Source of the DNA: Streptomyces sp. Mut1
GTDB lineage: Bacteria; Actinomycetota; Actinomycetes; Streptomycetales; Streptomycetaceae
Direction: 5' to 3'
Length of the DNA: 64,000 nt
Assembly (NCBI RefSeq): GCF_030719295.1
Contig: NZ_CP120997.1
Span: forward strand, 1,302,001-1,366,000
This document shows positions 44,857 through 52,666 of this stretch, in pieces. Position numbers and translations under genes: made by a program. A model generated the notes under the pieces. It was not told the DNA's origin. It did no database searches and saw only the letters and a program-made list of their open reading frames with translations. How positions within the stretch are numbered: position 1 is the first letter of the stretch; the number at the start of each line of letters is the position of its first letter.

Positions 44857-47691
44857 TCAGCGGTGGGACGGGAATTCCACCACCTGCTGGTAGGTCGGGC
44901 GGTTCTGCCAGTGGATGGCCTTCTGGCCGATGCCGCCCAGCGCCCGGTGGATGATCGAGTCCGTGCACCACTGCTCGCCGGCCTTGCAGTTGTCGTCCGC
45001 CGGGTAGACCTCGGCGGCCGGCACCGCCGCCGCCTCCTTCAGCGAGGACAGCAGCGCCGTACGGCAGGCGCTCAGGTCGCCGTTGCCGCAGTAGGACTTG
45101 GCGAGCGGGCCCTTGACCGGCTGCCCCAGCACCTGGCGCAGGTCCTTGTCGGCGAAGCCCCACCAGCCGTACTGGAAGGCCGAACCGCTGTGCGCCCCGC
45201 TGGGTCCGTGGCTGGCGGCCGGGGACTCGTCGGTGGCGAGGTTCGCGGTCAGCGCCCCGTACAGGTCGTCACCGAGCCCCGGCCGGAACTCCGCGTCGAT
45301 CAGCTTCGGCCACCACGCGTCCATGATCCGTACCGCGTCGGCGTGGGTGTACGTGTGCGAGCCGGGGCTGCTCTCCTTGCGCTGGGCGCCCGACGCCCGC
45401 CAGGAGTCCAGCTGCTGGACCACCGCGTTCAGCTCCGGGTCGGTGACCGGCTGGGAGCGGATCACCTTCAGCAGCTCGGGCAGCAGCTGCTCCCCGCGCA
45501 GGTCGGTGAGGGCCGCGTCCGCCATCGCCCGGGTGAACGAGGCACGGGTCACGCCGCCCTCGTCGACCAGCTTCGAGACCCGGTCGTCGAGCAGGTCGCC
45601 CCGGTGCACCGCGCTGAGCCCGAAGCCCGCGGCGGCGTACCCCTCGGCCTGCTTGTTGTTCCAGGAGATGTAGTAGTCCTGGCCGCTGGAGTGCGGGTGC
45701 TCGGCGAACGGGGTGTAGGCGGCGGTGTTGGCCGCCGGGTCGTAGCCCTGCCACTCGTACGCCTGCTCGGCCCTGATGGGCAGCGCCGGGTCGACGCCGG
45801 GGGCGCGCACCGGGTTCATGCCGCTGTTGTAGTAGGCGGCGGTGCGGGAGTCGGCGTAGAACCAGTTGAAGGCGTAGTCGATGTTGCTCGCCGCCTGCTG
45901 GAAGGAGGCGGCGTCGGTGACGTACGACGGGTCGTTGAGCATCTGGAAGCCGATGATCGAGTCGGCCTCGTGCCGGTAGGTGGTGCGCAGCGAGGTGTAC
46001 GCGACGGGCTTGCCGTCCACCGTGGCGCGGTGGGTGACGATGCCGTAGCCGGTGCGCCACACCTGCATCCGGTAGGAGCCCTTGGCGGTGGAGTCGGCGA
46101 CGGTCGGCTTCCAGGAGTTGACGCGCTCCATCTTCTCCATCGCGGTGCAGGTGCCCCGGTAGAGGTAGTGCGTGGAGTCCTTGGTGGGCGTCGAGCCGTC
46201 GGGCTCGCACAGGTCGACGGCGTAGGTGTCGGTGATGTCCTGGCCGGCCGAGGTGGCGCTCCAGGCGTAGTCCTGGCCGCGGCCCATCTGGATGTACATG
46301 CCGACGCCGGCGAAGGAGACGCCGCGGGCGCTGATGCCGGGGCCCTGGATCTCCTGGAGCATCATCAGCTGCGGGGCGAAGTAGCCGGTCTGCGGCCCGA
46401 ACACGGCGATGGGATTGCCGCTCGCCGTGCTGTTGCCGGAGACCACCAGGGCGTTGGACATGCCGCGCTTCTGGGCGCCGGAGCCGGGCAGGGAGCCCTC
46501 CGGGATGACGCCGTCGTCGAAGACGCCCTGTGCCTTCCTGAGATCGGCGGGGGCCTTGACGGGCGCCTTCACGCCGGTGCCGGCCGAGCCGGTGCGGTCG
46601 TAGATCAAGGGTTCGGCGGTGACGGAGCCGGGGTCCGGGAGAGCGGTGCCGACGGCGTTGTCGGGCTTGTTCGCGTACGGGAAGGAGGTGCCGTCGTGGA
46701 TGGTGAGGACGGCCTCGGGGTCGTTGCGCTGGCGGAACGACTCCCAGACCTCGGTGCCCTCGGCGACGCCGTACTTCTGCTGCGCGGACAGCAGGGACAG
46801 CGCCGCCTGCACCTCGCCGCCGCCCCCGCCGCCGAACTGGCCGCCGACGACCGAGGCGATGGAGATCAGGTCGGTCAGCTTGAACGGCTGGATCTCGCCC
46901 ACGTTGGTGATGGCGTCGATCTTGCCGGTGAGGACGTACTCGCCGGGGAAGTAGCGGCCGTTCTTCGACTTCGTCCGGTAGGCGTTGATGCCGTCCACAT
47001 ACGCCTGGGCGTCCGCCATGGCCTGTTCGCCGCGGGCGCCCTCATGGGTCCTGATGTACTCGACCTGCGCCTCCAGGTCGGCCTCGGTGTACGGGGCCTG
47101 CGGCCAGAACTCCTGCTCCAGGCCCTGGTTGGCGAGGGCGCCGCCGGCGAACGAGGTCAGCTCGCCGCGCCCGATGTGCCGGAAGAGGTCCATCAGCCAG
47201 AGCCGGTCCTGCCCGGCGGCGTACCCGGCGCCGAACTCGGTGCCGTAGCGGGTGGTGCCCTTGATGTGCGGGACGCCGGACGACTTGTCACGGGTGATGG
47301 TGACGTCGTCGCGGGGCGAGGTGACGGACTCGACCTGGTCGCCCGGGACGCCGAAGGAGGCGTCGTTGAAGAATTCCGTCAGCTTCTGGTCGGTGAGGCC
47401 GGTGTGCCCGGCGACCAGACCGTTGTAGCGGTCGAGCTGGTCGTCGCTGTGCGCGGGATGGGTACCGAACGCCTTGTTGCCGAGGATCTCGACGAGGGTG
47501 GCGTTGCCGTTCTCGCCGGGCGGCAGGATGTCGTCGCACTGGCCCTGGCAGTAGTCGGGGACGGGGTCCGCCTCGGCGGCGCCCGCGTGCGGAGCGGCGG
47601 CGAGCAGGGACGTACCGAGGGCGAGAGCGGCGGCGAACGCGGCGGCTCTGGTGGTACCGGTGCGGGCGGTGATACGGGTGCGTGGGGGCAT
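44857..47691 (-). CDS. Penicillin-acylase family Ntn hydrolase, secreted
   Basis: A 944-residue precursor from ATG 47691 with a signal peptide of about 39 residues. The Ntn nucleophile is Ser412 in KRGMSNALVVSG, where autocleavage would separate an alpha chain of about 370 residues, a spacer and a beta chain. VPHIKGTTRYGTEFGAGYAAGQDRL and the Asn in NALVVSGN are also family-typical. Streptomyces enzymes of this type deacylate N-acyl-homoserine lactones, cyclic lipopeptides or penicillins. Which applies here cannot be told. It is convergent with NamZ. A TTACCG...CGGTAA inverted repeat precedes the gene. Confidence 0.92.
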   Translation of the reverse strand: MPPRTRITARTGTTRAAAFAAALALGTSLLAAAPHAGAAEADPVPDYCQGQCDDILPPGENGNATLVEILGNKAFGTHPAHSDDQLDRYNGLVAGHTGLTDQKLTEFFNDASFGVPGDQVESVTSPRDDVTITRDKSSGVPHIKGTTRYGTEFGAGYAAGQDRLWLMDLFRHIGRGELTSFAGGALANQGLEQEFWPQAPYTEADLEAQVEYIRTHEGARGEQAMADAQAYVDGINAYRTKSKNGRYFPGEYVLTGKIDAITNVGEIQPFKLTDLISIASVVGGQFGGGGGGEVQAALSLLSAQQKYGVAEGTEVWESFRQRNDPEAVLTIHDGTSFPYANKPDNAVGTALPDPGSVTAEPLIYDRTGSAGTGVKAPVKAPADLRKAQGVFDDGVIPEGSLPGSGAQKRGMSNALVVSGNSTASGNPIAVFGPQTGYFAPQLMMLQEIQGPGISARGVSFAGVGMYIQMGRGQDYAWSATSAGQDITDTYAVDLCEPDGSTPTKDSTHYLYRGTCTAMEKMERVNSWKPTVADSTAKGSYRMQVWRTGYGIVTHRATVDGKPVAYTSLRTTYRHEADSIIGFQMLNDPSYVTDAASFQQAASNIDYAFNWFYADSRTAAYYNSGMNPVRAPGVDPALPIRAEQAYEWQGYDPAANTAAYTPFAEHPHSSGQDYYISWNNKQAEGYAAAGFGLSAVHRGDLLDDRVSKLVDEGGVTRASFTRAMADAALTDLRGEQLLPELLKVIRSQPVTDPELNAVVQQLDSWRASGAQRKESSPGSHTYTHADAVRIMDAWWPKLIDAEFRPGLGDDLYGALTANLATDESPAASHGPSGAHSGSAFQYGWWGFADKDLRQVLGQPVKGPLAKSYCGNGDLSACRTALLSSLKEAAAVPAAEVYPADDNCKAGEQWCTDSIIHRALGGIGQKAIHWQNRPTYQQVVEFPSHR

Positions 47692-47724
47692 GCGTACTCC
47701 TCCGAGAGGCCGATGCGCCGCAGG

Positions 47725-47750
47725 TTACCGACGGTATGACCGACCGGTAA
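47725..47750. promoter_or_regulatory. Possible regulator site upstream of the acylase gene
   Basis: TTACCG (47725-47730) and CGGTAA (47745-47750) are inverted around a 14-base spacer, and the block ACCGACCGGT inside it is a perfect 10-base palindrome. It resembles the ACCGACTGGT boxes at 36729 and 43334, but only over the core. It lies 34-59 bp upstream of the acylase start. Confidence 0.35.
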
Positions 47751-47920
47751 GGTGAACATCGGTCACCTTTTCCGAATCGCCACATGCCGGCGGGTCCTGT
47801 GCCGCCGTCTCACCCATCGGACTCCGCACCCTTGGATGGAGCCGATCCGGGCAGTTGTACGTCCATCCCCTGACGCCGAAGTACGGGCGACGGAGTACGA
47901 GCGACGGAGGTGGCGGCTCA

Positions 47921-48532
47921 ATGGCCGGTTTCCGGAGTCTGGCGAGACAGGTCCGCGATCCGCGGAGCGATCTGGCGCTGCGGCGGTACTCGCTGCGCAA
48001 GTGCCTGGAGCGCTTCGCCCCTTACGGGCACCGGGCGACCTGGGACCATCTGTGCGCACGGCACGGCATAGCCCCCGAGGACCGGGCACCCGACCCGGTG
48101 CGGCTGATGCGGGCACTGGACGAGCTGGAGCGGGCCCGCACGGTCTGGCTCGGTTACGAGGCGGGGTTCGCCGAGCGCCGCAGGCGGGAGAAGCACCGGG
48201 GGCTGCGCCGGCCCGGCGCGTTCGACGACTGGCACCGGCGCACCTGGGGCGGCAACGGCGTGGCGCGCTGCGACGATCCGGCGGTGCACCCGTCGGCGCC
48301 GCTCGCCGAGGTGCTGGCCCGGCTGATCTCGGCCCTGGAGGCGGAGCCGGGCACCGGCTGCCCGGTGTGCGCCCAGCCCCGGATCACCTGGCGGCACGAC
48401 CTGGACAGCGAGCCGTGGTCCGGGCCGGTGTGCACGGGGTGCGGGATCGTGGTGCCGCAGCCGGTGCTCACCCCGGCGGCGCTGGCGAGGGCCCGGCGGA
48501 CCCGGGCCGGCGATCTGGCACCGGCGGCCTGA
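47921..48532 (+). CDS. Hypothetical zinc-ribbon protein
   Basis: A 203-residue protein from ATG 47921 behind CGGAGGTGG; an in-frame GTG at 47855 lacks a ribosome site. It is helical and Arg/Leu-rich for about 130 residues (ALRRYSLRKCLERFAPYGHR). The C-terminal zinc ribbon has CPVC and CTGC pairs about 28 residues apart (GTGCPVCAQPRITW, GPVCTGCGIVV). I do not recognise the family. It may be a nucleic-acid-binding protein or a folding scaffold. It is monocistronic, between the acylase and soxR. Confidence 0.75.
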   Translation: MAGFRSLARQVRDPRSDLALRRYSLRKCLERFAPYGHRATWDHLCARHGIAPEDRAPDPVRLMRALDELERARTVWLGYEAGFAERRRREKHRGLRRPGAFDDWHRRTWGGNGVARCDDPAVHPSAPLAEVLARLISALEAEPGTGCPVCAQPRITWRHDLDSEPWSGPVCTGCGIVVPQPVLTPAALARARRTRAGDLAPAA

Positions 48533-48548
48533 GAACCGGAGTGGCCCG

Positions 48549-49049
48549 TCAGCCGCGGGCCGTTCGGCACCCGGCGTCGGCGCGGTCCGCCGGCTTGCGC
48601 TCGGGCATCAGGCGCGAGCCGCTTATCCGCTCGCCGCTGACGTCGTCCGGGTTGGACAGGACGCAGGTCTCCAGCGAGAGGCAGCCGCAGCCGATGCAGT
48701 CGGTGAGGTGGTCGCGCAGCCGGGCCAGTTGCTGGATGCGCTCGTCCAGCTCGGAGCGCCAGGCGTGGGAGAGCCTCGCCCAGTCCTCGCGGTTCGGGGT
48801 GCGCTCCTCGGGCAGCTCGGCCAGCGCCTCGCGGATGGTGGCCAGCGGGATGCCGACCCGCTGGGCGGCGCGGACGAAGGCGACCCGGCGCAGGGCGTCC
48901 CTGCTGTAGCGGCGCTGGTTGCCGCTGGTGCGGCGGCTGCTGATCAGGCCCTTGGCCTCGTAGAAGTGCAGGGCCGACACGGCGGCGCCGCTGCGTGCGG
49001 AGAGCTGGCCGACCGTGAGTTCATGGAGTGTCTGCGGGATCTGGGGCAC
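48549..49049 (-). CDS. soxR: Redox-sensitive transcriptional activator SoxR
   Basis: A 166-residue MerR-family regulator from GTG 49049 (VPQIPQTLHELTVGQLSARSG), the usual SoxR start. The HTH is followed by a dimerisation helix and the 2Fe-2S ligand motif CIGCGCLSLETC (four Cys). In Streptomyces SoxR responds to redox-active pigments and small molecules by iron-sulphur oxidation and activates a small regulon. No SoxR target is evident nearby, and the divergent gene (MaoC) has a different operator. Confidence 0.93.
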   Translation of the reverse strand: MPQIPQTLHELTVGQLSARSGAAVSALHFYEAKGLISSRRTSGNQRRYSRDALRRVAFVRAAQRVGIPLATIREALAELPEERTPNREDWARLSHAWRSELDERIQQLARLRDHLTDCIGCGCLSLETCVLSNPDDVSGERISGSRLMPERKPADRADAGCRTARG

Positions 49050-49115
49050 CCGGACAAGCCTACGTGGCCCGGCTCCGCCGGTCCGTCGTTGACAGGAACG
49101 CACCCGCCCAGCATG

Positions 49116-49131
49116 CTGAGCAAGCGCTTAG
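49116..49131. promoter_or_regulatory. TetR operator copy 1 (CTGAGCAAGCGCTTAG), MaoC promoter
   Basis: CTGAGCAAGCGCTTAG, containing the palindrome AAGCGCTT, lies 49 bp upstream of the MaoC-like gene. An identical 16-base copy is at 50383-50398, just upstream of the TetR gene next door. Confidence 0.75.
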
Positions 49132-49179
49132 AAAGCGCTGACGCATGGACGGCAGAGCGGGAAGGCAGGGACCAGGGAC

Positions 49180-49641
49180 ATGGCTGAGCCGAGGATCTTC
49201 ACGTCCGCGCAGGAGCTGCGCGACGGGGTGGGCGAGCAGCTGGGGCACAGCGACTGGCTGGAGGTCGACCAGAAGCGGATCGACCTGTTCGCCGACGCCA
49301 CCGGTGACCACCAGTGGATCCACGTGGACCCGGAGCGTGCCGCGACCGGCCCGTTCGGCACGACCATCGCGCACGGCTACCTGACGCTCTCCCTGCTTCC
49401 GGCGCTCGTTCCGCAGGTGATGCGGGTCGACGACGTGAAGATGGGCATCAACTACGGCACCAACAAGGTCCGTTTCCCCTCCCCCGTGCCGGTGGGTTCG
49501 CGGCTGCGGGCGACGGCCGTCCTGAAGAGCGTCGAGGAGGCGGGCGGCGGTGTGCAGGTCACCGCCGTCGTGACCGTCGAGCGCGAGGGCGGCGACAAGC
49601 CCGCCTGCGTCGCCGAGTCGGTGTCCCGCTACTACTTCTGA
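49180..49641 (+). CDS. MaoC-like (R)-specific enoyl-CoA hydratase
   Basis: A 153-residue hot-dog fold protein from ATG 49180 (CAGGGAC upstream). The hydratase-2 motif DATGDHQWIHVDPERA supplies the catalytic Asp and His. IAHGYLTLSLLP and NYGTNKVRFPSPVPVGSRLR are typical. It hydrates trans-2-enoyl-CoA to (R)-3-hydroxyacyl-CoA. It shares an operator with the adjacent convergent TetR gene, so it is probably induced by fatty-acid-derived ligands. Confidence 0.93.
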   Translation: MAEPRIFTSAQELRDGVGEQLGHSDWLEVDQKRIDLFADATGDHQWIHVDPERAATGPFGTTIAHGYLTLSLLPALVPQVMRVDDVKMGINYGTNKVRFPSPVPVGSRLRATAVLKSVEEAGGGVQVTAVVTVEREGGDKPACVAESVSRYYF

Positions 49642-49661
49642 GCCGCGCCCCGGTACGTGAA

Positions 49662-49690
49662 CGCCCCCGGCCCGCAGTGGGCCGGGGGCG
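49662..49690. terminator. Bidirectional terminator between MaoC and TetR genes
   Basis: CGCCCCCGGCCC (49662-49673) and GGGCCGGGGGCG (49679-49690) form a perfect 12-bp stem with loop GCAGT, 21 bp from each stop codon. Confidence 0.85.
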
Positions 49691-49711
49691 CGCCGTTCTC
49701 CGGGTCCGCGC

Positions 49712-50335
49712 TCAGCGTCCGGCGGCGACCATCCGCAGGACGAGGCCCGCGTAGAGCTCGCCGACCTCGTCCGGCGTCCGGCTGCCCTGGGCGTTGAACC
49801 ACCGCGCCACATCGATGCAGAGCGAGAGCACCGCGAGCGTGGTCCCCGGCACGTCCGGGACGTCGAACTCGCCGGATTCGACGCCCTCGCCGATGATCCG
49901 GCGCACCACCGCGTCGCTCCTGCGGCGCAGCGCGATGATCTCGGCGCGGTGTTCCTCGCCGAGCGCGTCGAGTTCGTACTGGACCACGCGGGCGGTGGTG
50001 TGCCGCTCGGCGTGCCAGCGGACGAAGGAACGGACGGCGGAGGCGAGCCGCTCGGCGGCCGTGCCCCCGCTGTCCGCGGCGGACTCCAGCACGGCCAGGG
50101 CCCGGTCGTGGCCTATCCGGCTGATCCGGTGGAGCAGCTCTTCCTTCGTCTTGTAGTGGATGTAGAGCGCGGCGGGGCTCATGCCGGCGCGGCCCGCGAT
50201 GTCCCGGGTGGTGGTCGCGTGGTACCCGCGCTCGGCGAAGGCGTCGACGGCGGCGACGAGGAGCCGCCGGGCGGCCTCGGGCGTCACCTCGGCCCACGGC
50301 GGGTCCTCGGCGTCGGTCTCCTGCGCCGTGCTCAT
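49712..50335 (-). CDS. TetR-family regulator (KstR2-like) of the MaoC gene
   Basis: A 207-residue protein from ATG 50335. HTH AFAERGYHATTTRDIAGRAGMSPAALYIHYKTKEELL, then a KstR2-like ligand domain (FVRWHAERHTTARVVQYELDAL, LCIDVARWFNAQG). The operator CTGAGCAAGCGCTTAG lies 48 bp upstream of its start and again before MaoC, so it is likely autoregulated and represses MaoC until an acyl-CoA binds. Confidence 0.93.
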   Translation of the reverse strand: MSTAQETDAEDPPWAEVTPEAARRLLVAAVDAFAERGYHATTTRDIAGRAGMSPAALYIHYKTKEELLHRISRIGHDRALAVLESAADSGGTAAERLASAVRSFVRWHAERHTTARVVQYELDALGEEHRAEIIALRRRSDAVVRRIIGEGVESGEFDVPDVPGTTLAVLSLCIDVARWFNAQGSRTPDEVGELYAGLVLRMVAAGR

Positions 50336-50382
50336 CGTCGCTCGCCCCTCTCAGTCAACAGGACGAACACCATACCGCGATC

Positions 50383-50398
50383 CTGAGCAAGCGCTTAG
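50383..50398. promoter_or_regulatory. TetR operator copy 2 (CTGAGCAAGCGCTTAG), autoregulatory
   Basis: Identical at 16 of 16 bases to 49116-49131 and located 48-63 bp upstream of the TetR start. It lies between the TetR gene and the 3' end of the YiaA-like gene. Confidence 0.75.
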
Positions 50399-50431
50399 GT
50401 GCAGCCGCGGGCTGAGATCGCCGAGGCCCCG

Positions 50432-50722
50432 TCAGAGCTTCTGGAACGGGTCGTGCTCGGCGAGGATCTTCTCCAGGCGGGCCTGGTCGACCCGGCTGAC
50501 CAGCTGGCCCGCCTCCTGCCGGTCCCTGATGACCTTGGCCAGGGTGAAGGCGGACGTGACGAGGTAGAGGACGCCGATGGCGAGGAAACCGCGCACCCAG
50601 GCATCGGCGTCGAGGAAGTAGATTCCGAGGGTCACCGCGCCCATCGCGATCCCGAAGGACGCGACGGCCTGACCGTAGTAGGCGGCGGTGTTCTGCTGTC
50701 TGACCGGTGTCGTCTCACTCAT
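50432..50722 (-). CDS. YiaA/YiaB-family inner membrane protein
   Basis: A 96-residue protein from ATG 50722 (MSETTPVRQQ). It has the family motif AAYYGQAVASFGIAMGAVTLGIYFLDADAWVRGF with two membrane helices (about 15-37 and 43-61) and a cytoplasmic charged helix ending DPFQKL. Function unknown. It is in line with the acyl-CoA dehydrogenase gene upstream, with 59 bp between them. Confidence 0.88.
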   Translation of the reverse strand: MSETTPVRQQNTAAYYGQAVASFGIAMGAVTLGIYFLDADAWVRGFLAIGVLYLVTSAFTLAKVIRDRQEAGQLVSRVDQARLEKILAEHDPFQKL

Positions 50723-50781
50723 GCCGCCCAGCATCCGGCGGCGTGTCCCACGCCACATCCGTGCGGATACTCAGATGGTAC

Positions 50782-51933
50782 TCAGAACGCGGAGACTCCT
50801 GTCAGGGCCCGGCCGATGATCAGCTTCTGGATCTGGCTGGTGCCCTCGTAGAGCGTCATCACCCGGGCGTCCCGCAGCAGCTTGCCGACCGGGTACTCGT
50901 CGATGTAGCCGTAGCCGCCGAACACCTGGAGGGCGTTGTTGGCGGCGCGGACGGCGGCCTCGGAGGCGAACAGCTTCGCCCGGGACGCGGCGGTGGCGAA
51001 GTCCTGGCCCCGGTCGACGAGGTCGGCGACCCGCCAGGTCAGCAGGCGCGCGGCCTCGACGTCCACGGAGATGTCACTGATGAGTTCCTGGACGAGCTGG
51101 TAGCCGGCGATGGGCCTGCCGAACTGCTCGCGCTCGCCCGCGTAGCCGACGGCCGCGTCCAGGGCGGCCCGCGCGATGCCGACACAGCCGGCCGCCACCG
51201 ACATCCGCCCCTTGGCCAGGGCGGACATGGCGATGGAGAAGCCCTTGCCCTCGGGGCCCATGAGGGCGGCGGCGGGGACGCGGACGTCCTCCAGCACCAG
51301 TTCCGCGGTGGCCTGGCCGCGCAGGCCGAGCTTGCCGTGGATGGTGCGGCGGGTGAGGCCGGGGGTGTCCGTGGGGACGAGGAACGCGGAGATGCCCTTG
51401 TGGCCGGGGGTGTCGTTGGTGCGGGCGAAGAGCAGCACCACGTCGGCCCAGGTGCCGTTGGTGATGAACATCTTGCTGCCGTTGATGACGTAGTCCGCGC
51501 CGTCCCGTACGGCCCGGGTCGTCAGACTGCCCGCGTCCGAGCCGGTGCCGGGCTCGGTCAGGCCGAAGCAGCCGATGGCGTCCCCCGAGGTCAGCCGGGG
51601 CAGCCACTGCCGCTTCTGCTCCTCGTCGCCCCAGGCCACGAGGGTCTTGGCGACCAGGCCGAGGGAGACCGAGACGATGCCGCGCACCGAGGAGTCGCCC
51701 CGGCCCAGCTCCTCGGTCACCAGGCAGTACGCGAGGTGGTCGCCGCCCGAGCCGCCGTACTCCTCGGGGACGGTCAGGCCGAGGAAGCCGAGGGCGCCGA
51801 GCTTCTTCACGATCGACTTGTCGACGTTCTCGGACCGGTCCCACTCGACGGCGTACGGGGCGACGTCGCGGGCGACGAAGTCCTCGGCGAGCCGGCGGAC
51901 GGCCTCCTGCTCCTCGCTGAGCTCCAGATTCAT
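50782..51933 (-). CDS. Acyl-CoA dehydrogenase
   Basis: A 383-residue flavoprotein from ATG 51933 behind AGAGGGTG. Motifs are CFGLTEPGTGSDAGS (FAD/substrate), FITNGTWADV, GYAGEREQFGRP, FGGYGYIDEYPV and the catalytic Glu363 in LYEGTSQIQ. It is a short-chain/butyryl-type enzyme that oxidises acyl-CoA to 2-enoyl-CoA. It is divergent from a TetR gene, with a TTAGCACTGCTAG operator between, and probably belongs to the same regulon as the aldehyde dehydrogenase at 53790. Confidence 0.94.
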   Translation of the reverse strand: MNLELSEEQEAVRRLAEDFVARDVAPYAVEWDRSENVDKSIVKKLGALGFLGLTVPEEYGGSGGDHLAYCLVTEELGRGDSSVRGIVSVSLGLVAKTLVAWGDEEQKRQWLPRLTSGDAIGCFGLTEPGTGSDAGSLTTRAVRDGADYVINGSKMFITNGTWADVVLLFARTNDTPGHKGISAFLVPTDTPGLTRRTIHGKLGLRGQATAELVLEDVRVPAAALMGPEGKGFSIAMSALAKGRMSVAAGCVGIARAALDAAVGYAGEREQFGRPIAGYQLVQELISDISVDVEAARLLTWRVADLVDRGQDFATAASRAKLFASEAAVRAANNALQVFGGYGYIDEYPVGKLLRDARVMTLYEGTSQIQKLIIGRALTGVSAF

Positions 51934-51950
51934 CGGCCGCACCCTCTTCG

Positions 51951-51970
51951 AAATTAGCACTGCTAGTTTT
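51951..51970. promoter_or_regulatory. TetR operator copy 1 (TAGCNCTGNTAGTTTT family)
   Basis: AAATTAGCACTGCTAGTTTT matches 55230-55249 (AAACTAGCGCTGTTAGTTTT) at 17 of 20 positions. It lies between the acyl-CoA dehydrogenase start (51933) and the TetR start (51998). Confidence 0.7.
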
Positions 51971-51997
51971 AGGTTCGCAGGGCCTACTATGTGCCGC

Positions 51998-52666
51998 ATG
52001 GCCCGCCCGCGCAAGCCCCTCCTGAGCAGAGAACGCATCGTCGAGAAGGCGAGCGCCCTCGTGGACGCCGAGGGCCTGAACGCCGTGTCGACGCGCCGCC
52101 TCGCGGCCGAACTGGGGGTCAGCGGGCCGTCCCTGTACAACCACTTCCGCAACAAGGACGAGATCCTGGACGCGGTCGCCGACGCCGTCTCCGCGCAGGT
52201 CGATCTGTCGATGTTCGAGGAGTCCGATCCGCGTGACTGGCGGGCCGCCCTGCACGACTGGGCACTCTCCTACCGTGCGGCGCTCGCCGCGCACCCGCAC
52301 ATCGTCCCGGTGCTCGCCCGGGGCCCGGGGCGCAGGCCGGCCGGGCTGCGGGTGGCGGACGCCGTGTTCGGCGCGATGGTGCGCGCGGGGTGGCCGCCGG
52401 CCCAGGCCACGTACATCGGCGCCCTGATGCGCTACTTCATCACCGGCTCGGCGCTCGGCTCGTTCGCCCGGGGCTTCGTGGACGACGAGACGGCGTACGA
52501 CCCCGCCGACTACCCGCACCTGGGCCAGGCGCACCTGCTGGCCGAACGGCGCCAGCAGGTGGACGAGGGGGCCTTCGAGACCGGGCTGCGGGCCCTGGTG
52601 GACGGGCTCGTGCTCCAGTACGAGCAGCTGGAGCCCGCCCCCGCAAGGCGTGCGACGAGCGGCTAG
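51998..52666 (+). CDS. TetR-family regulator of the ACAD/ADH/ALDH cluster
   Basis: A 222-residue protein from ATG 51998 (MARPRKPLLS); an ATG at 51989 is in the same frame. HTH LVDAEGLNAVSTRRLAAELGVSGPSLYNHFRNKDEIL, then a TetR_C-type domain. The same operator motif lies before the divergent acyl-CoA dehydrogenase and before the aldehyde dehydrogenase 3 kb away. Its stop codon shares the tetranucleotide CTAG (52663-52666) with the stop of the convergent alcohol dehydrogenase gene. Confidence 0.92.
   Translation: MARPRKPLLSRERIVEKASALVDAEGLNAVSTRRLAAELGVSGPSLYNHFRNKDEILDAVADAVSAQVDLSMFEESDPRDWRAALHDWALSYRAALAAHPHIVPVLARGPGRRPAGLRVADAVFGAMVRAGWPPAQATYIGALMRYFITGSALGSFARGFVDDETAYDPADYPHLGQAHLLAERRQQVDEGAFETGLRALVDGLVLQYEQLEPAPARRATSG

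Noticed and set aside
44692..47739. A 1015-codon plus-strand frame over the acylase gene
   Set aside because: The minus strand encodes a full Ntn hydrolase with signal peptide and catalytic Ser. The plus frame has no recognisable domain.
49049..49180. SoxR box in the soxR/MaoC divergent promoter
   Set aside because: The only clear palindrome there is the TetR-type CTGAGCAAGCGCTTAG site. No inverted CCTCAAG-like SoxR site was found.
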